Assembly (NCBI GenBank): GCA_030591625.1
Contig: JAUVAR010000101.1
Coordinates: 1 to 8,606 of the forward strand
Reading direction: 5' to 3'
From: Candidatus Zixiibacteriota bacterium
GTDB taxonomy: Bacteria > Zixibacteria > MSB-5A5 > GN15 > FEB-12
DNA: 8,606 nucleotides
Positions 6,780 through 8,606 of the stretch are shown one piece after another. Each line of letters begins with the position of its first letter. The stretch's first letter is position 1. Below the pieces are notes generated by a model. It had not been told where the DNA came from, ran no database searches, and saw only the letters and a program-made list of their open reading frames with translations. A program made the translations under genes and the position numbers.

Positions 6780-7934
6780 TTAATTACAATGTTCAGGTGT
6801 CGTCCCATCCATGAAAAGATAGAGGATCAGGTACGTGAGGTCAGCTATATCGACGACCCCATCACAATCAAAATCACCCGACGGATATAAGAGTGGGGGC
6901 AGGACTTCTGCAGTGATTTCTATCTGTTCTACAGATGGTGTAACAGATTCATCCCATGGCATAACTGTGATAGTTCCAAAACTCGAACCAACAGGTGCGA
7001 GCGAGCTATTTATTGTGACAAGAACAGAGTCAGGTGTGCCTTGTTCAATCATTGTAAATGATATAATCTGAATCCACGGTTCGGAGGGTGTCAATGAGAA
7101 CTGAAGAAAGCGATCATTGTTAGACGTAAAATGAATCATCACACTATCAGGTGATGGGTTACCTGACGCAGATTCAAAGTGCAGACTTGATTCTGAAACA
7201 AGAATCGTATCATCTGGTAGGAAATAGGTCGTATAAACAACTGTGGGACGGATCATATCACCATCCTTTTCAAGACCGTATTTCAATACACCATCTCGAT
7301 CGATCAATGTTGGTGTAACTGTTGATGGACCTGGGGCGATGCGTTCATAAATAAGAACTTGGGAAGTGTTGGTACGCACAAACTTATTGCCAATATACTC
7401 AATATTAATTCCGTGCATGATGGCTGTATCTCCAATGCTACTGTAGGATCCGGCGGCTGCCGTACCAGAATTTGATTGGACACCGGTGAACTCCCAGTTT
7501 GGTCCGGGATTAGGCAGTATCGGGAGATAGAAGGCATCGACATTTTCCGAATAAGCGACTTTGATCGGAAGTCTTAATTCTAAAATATCCTCTGGAATTG
7601 CGCCGAACGCAGGCATGAATAGCGTGTCCTCAACCGAGAGGGGGAAGCTGTAGGAGCCGGCTGCGGAACAATCAAGCGATTGGCCGTTTAGTAGAGAGTC
7701 AACGTGGGCAGAAGCGTCAGCGATAGTAATTCCAGCCCGGCCATCTATGTCAGCGACGGACGGATAAAAGGGATCGCAATCGCTACCATCCGATAAAATC
7801 GAACAGAGTATAATGGTTATGTCCACTATGTTTTGGTTGCCGTCACCATTCACGTCCCCGCATTCCTGTGCATTGATGCCAGAGCCAATCAGGAAAATGG
7901 CGGTAAGAGTTACTATAGCTTTTCGATAATGCAT
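6780..7934 (-). CDS. secreted protein with N- and C-terminal dockerin-like repeats (copy 2)
   Basis: A paralogue of the neighbouring gene, 384 aa. The signal peptide is residues 1-22 (MHYRKAIV, core LTAIFLIGSG, cleavage after INA). The same order follows: EF-hand loop GDVNGDGNQNIVDI (D27, N29, D31, D38), a degenerate loop DIDGRAGITIAD with Arg66, an unassigned beta-rich middle, a BACON-like segment (about 247-347) and a C-terminal repeat GDFDCDGVVDIADLTY. In that last repeat all ligand positions are acidic (D354, D356, D358, D362, D365), so it looks a better calcium site than in copy 1. Cys25, 44, 53, 89, 357 and 383 are shared. I place the start at ATG7934, because GGAGG then sits 7 nt upstream exactly as in copy 1; a TTG at 7937 would shorten that gap. 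The middle (about 151-198) differs strongly from copy 1 and the last 170 residues are well conserved. Function unknown. Confidence 0.8.
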   Translation of the reverse strand: MHYRKAIVTLTAIFLIGSGINAQECGDVNGDGNQNIVDITIILCSILSDGSDCDPFYPSVADIDGRAGITIADASAHVDSLLNGQSLDCSAAGSYSFPLSVEDTLFMPAFGAIPEDILELRLPIKVAYSENVDAFYLPILPNPGPNWEFTGVQSNSGTAAAGSYSSIGDTAIMHGINIEYIGNKFVRTNTSQVLIYERIAPGPSTVTPTLIDRDGVLKYGLEKDGDMIRPTVVYTTYFLPDDTILVSESSLHFESASGNPSPDSVMIHFTSNNDRFLQFSLTPSEPWIQIISFTMIEQGTPDSVLVTINSSLAPVGSSFGTITVMPWDESVTPSVEQIEITAEVLPPLLYPSGDFDCDGVVDIADLTYLILYLFMDGTTPEHCN

Positions 7935-7963
7935 CAATCTGCCTCCAGTAAGAGTACTGTCGG

Positions 7964-7977
7964 ATCAGGGACCTGAT
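7964..7977. repeat. palindrome ATCAGG-GA-CCTGAT in the copy 2 leader
   Basis: A 6-bp perfect inverted repeat with a 2-bp centre. As RNA it would form a 5-bp stem with a 4-nt loop, 18 nt upstream of the ribosome binding site. Copy 1 does not keep it, so it is not a shared control element. Its neighbour CCTGATCCG could instead pair, with one bulge, with CGGACAGG near the start of the leader. Confidence 0.3.
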
Positions 7978-7992
7978 GGCTGTCTATAAAAA

Positions 7993-8016
7993 ATGTACTT
8001 GTGCTTGTACTTGTAC
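7993..8016. repeat. hexanucleotide tandem repeat (4 units) in the copy 2 leader
   Basis: Reading on the plus strand: ATGTAC, TTGTGC, TTGTAC, TTGTAC, four 6-bp units with two substitutions. It lies inside the predicted untranslated leader, directly beside the conserved 15-bp element. Copy 1 has no such repeat at this place, so it arose or was lost after the duplication. Repeat-number change here would alter leader length but not the protein. Confidence 0.6.
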
Positions 8017-8030
8017 CTGTCCGGATTAGT
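8016..8030 (-). promoter_or_regulatory. conserved 15-bp leader element (copy 2)
   Basis: ACTAATCCGGACAGG on the minus strand is identical to the element at 6680-6694 before copy 1. It begins 16 bp after the -10 box here and 15 bp after it in copy 1, so it sits at about the tenth transcribed base in both. The constant position suggests selection, either on RNA (5' end structure or stability) or on a DNA-binding site just downstream of the promoter. Confidence 0.5.
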
Positions 8031-8036
8031 TTCCAC

Positions 8037-8065
8037 TTGTATATATAAGATAGACTTTGTATAGT
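8037..8065 (+). promoter_or_regulatory. candidate bioY promoter
   Basis: TTGTAT (8037-8042) and TATAGT (8060-8065) are spaced by 17 bp, giving a transcription start near 8072 and a leader of about 25 nt before the bioY ATG. It overlaps the copy 2 promoter completely on the other strand. No BirA-type or BioR-type operator was recognised. Confidence 0.45.
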
Positions 8066-8075
8066 TATTTGTCAA
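8047..8075 (-). promoter_or_regulatory. sigma-70-type promoter of copy 2
   Basis: On the minus strand, TTGACA (complement of 8070-8075) and TATCTT (complement of 8047-8052) are 17 bp apart. Upstream, TTCTAAA precedes the -35 box as in copy 1. The predicted start near 8040 gives a leader of about 105 nt. Confidence 0.7.
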
Positions 8076-8095
8076 TACTTTAGAAAGGTACCAAA

Positions 8096-8606
8096 ATGAA
8101 CGCTCACTCCAATTCTGTCACAATATATGATCTTGTCAAACCAGATAGCCGTCTGGCTCAATTTGCTGTACTGGCCGGATTCAATCTCCTGCTCGTACTT
8201 TGCGCACAAATTGCAATCACTTTGCCACTTGTTCCTATTACCGGACAGACGTTTGGTGTCCTTTTAGTAGCAATGGCCCTTGGTCGAACCAGAGGGGTAG
8301 CAGTTGTTAGTGCCTATATTATTGAAGGAGCTCTTGGCTTGCCGGTATTTGCTGAAGGTAAAGCAGGACTTGGAGTTCTCATGGGACCATCTGGTGGATA
8401 TATTGCCGGATTCATGGTCGCTGCCTTTGCGGTTGGTTGGGCAGCCGATAAGGGCTGGCATCGTGGTTATGTTAAATCTATTATTGCAATGACTTTAGGT
8501 ACTGCTCTAATCCTTCTGTGTGGTGTCACATGGCTCTCAGCTTTTGTACCAGGTGAAACTTTGATGCAGGTTGGAGTAATACCATTTTTGCCCGGTGCGG
8601 TTGTAA
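8096..8606 (+). CDS. bioY: biotin transporter BioY (ECF S component), 3' end beyond the window
   Basis: An integral membrane protein that captures biotin as the substrate-binding S subunit of an energy-coupling factor transporter, or alone as a slow carrier. The visible 170 residues are open to the window edge; the family is usually about 180-200 aa, so only the last segment is missing. Family motifs are clear: AQIAITLP then PITGQTFGVLL (47-57), GALGLPVFAEG (78-88) and GLGVLMGPSGGYIAGF (91-106). Hydrophobic segments lie at about 21-42, 51-66, 68-85, 99-117, 127-147 and 157-170. The ATG has GAAAGG at 8083-8088, 7 nt upstream, and an in-frame TAG at 8081-8083 excludes an earlier start. Energising subunits (BioM/EcfA, BioN/EcfT) are not in the window but could lie to the right. 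It is divergent from the dockerin-like gene pair, with no obvious functional link. Confidence 0.92.
   Translation, partial: MNAHSNSVTIYDLVKPDSRLAQFAVLAGFNLLLVLCAQIAITLPLVPITGQTFGVLLVAMALGRTRGVAVVSAYIIEGALGLPVFAEGKAGLGVLMGPSGGYIAGFMVAAFAVGWAADKGWHRGYVKSIIAMTLGTALILLCGVTWLSAFVPGETLMQVGVIPFLPGAVV

Larger units (their letters stand above)
5464..8080 (-). repeat. tandem duplication of a secreted-protein gene with its promoter
   Basis: Two head-to-tail units of about 1.3 kb each hold a paralogous coding region, leader and promoter. By hand alignment the last 171 residues of the left copy match the right copy at roughly two thirds of positions. The promoter regions share TTCTAAA, then two variable bases, then ATTGACA, plus identical 15-bp and 14-bp blocks in the leaders. 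Similarity stops just beyond the -35 boxes. The divergence shows an old duplication. No insertion sequence or flanking direct repeat is visible. Confidence 0.8.

Noticed and set aside
6835..7071. Plus-strand ORF inside copy 2, and similar small antisense ORFs across the operon and paralogues
   Set aside because: They are shadows of clearly coding frames, lack ribosome binding sites and have no recognisable domains.
7935..7937. TTG start for copy 2
   Set aside because: The ATG three bases later keeps the same 7-nt spacing from GGAGG as copy 1.
8031..8095. BirA- or BioR-type operator before bioY
   Set aside because: AT-rich TATATATAAGATA was considered, but it lacks the symmetry of either operator type.

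Overview
The window reads as a piece of chromosome from a Gram-negative-type bacterium of moderate GC. The clues are a predicted outer-membrane beta-barrel protein, two secreted proteins with dockerin-like EF-hand repeats at both ends, and a fatty-acid/butyrate-type operon. Dockerin-like repeats of the form GDxxxDGxVDIADLTYxxxYLF, followed by a Gly-Pro-rich tail on secreted proteins, are something I associate with the FCB group (for example Candidatus Zixibacteria and related lineages). This assignment is inference from sequence style only.

Layout, left to right. (1) Bases 39-290, plus strand: a small unrecognised ORF. It converges on (2) a 185-residue predicted exported beta-barrel protein on the minus strand (298-855). 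(3) A 202-bp divergent intergenic region (856-1057) with a perfect GTGAA-N4-TTCAC inverted repeat next to a candidate promoter. (4) A tight plus-strand operon, 1058-5453: thiolase, 3-hydroxybutyryl-CoA dehydrogenase and two different acyl-CoA dehydrogenases, with gaps of 29, 13 and 4 bp. (5) Two tandem paralogous minus-strand genes (5464-6612 and 6780-7934) for secreted proteins. Each has a signal peptide, two N-terminal EF-hand/dockerin-like loops, an unassigned beta-rich middle, a BACON-like Ig-fold segment and one C-terminal dockerin-like repeat. (6) A bioY biotin-transporter gene on the plus strand, running off the right edge (8096-8606).

How the genes work together. The operon encodes three of the four steps that interconvert butyryl-CoA and acetyl-CoA: acyl-CoA dehydrogenation, 3-hydroxyacyl-CoA dehydrogenation and thiolysis/condensation. 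The enoyl-CoA hydratase and the electron-transfer flavoprotein are not in the window. The pathway direction (beta-oxidation or butyrate-type synthesis) cannot be decided from the sequence.

The most distinctive part is the tandem pair of dockerin-bookended proteins. The duplication carried its regulation with it. Both copies have a near-consensus TTGACA-N17-TATxTT promoter, an identical 15-bp element at the same place early in the predicted leader, and an identical 14-bp block around a strong ribosome binding site. The upstream copy's promoter is interleaved on the opposite strand with a plausible bioY promoter.

No rRNA, tRNA, CRISPR, transposase or convincing intrinsic terminator was seen. 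No stretch longer than 300 bp lacks a gene. The longest gene-free stretches are 856-1057, 6613-6779 and 7935-8095, and their contents are described.
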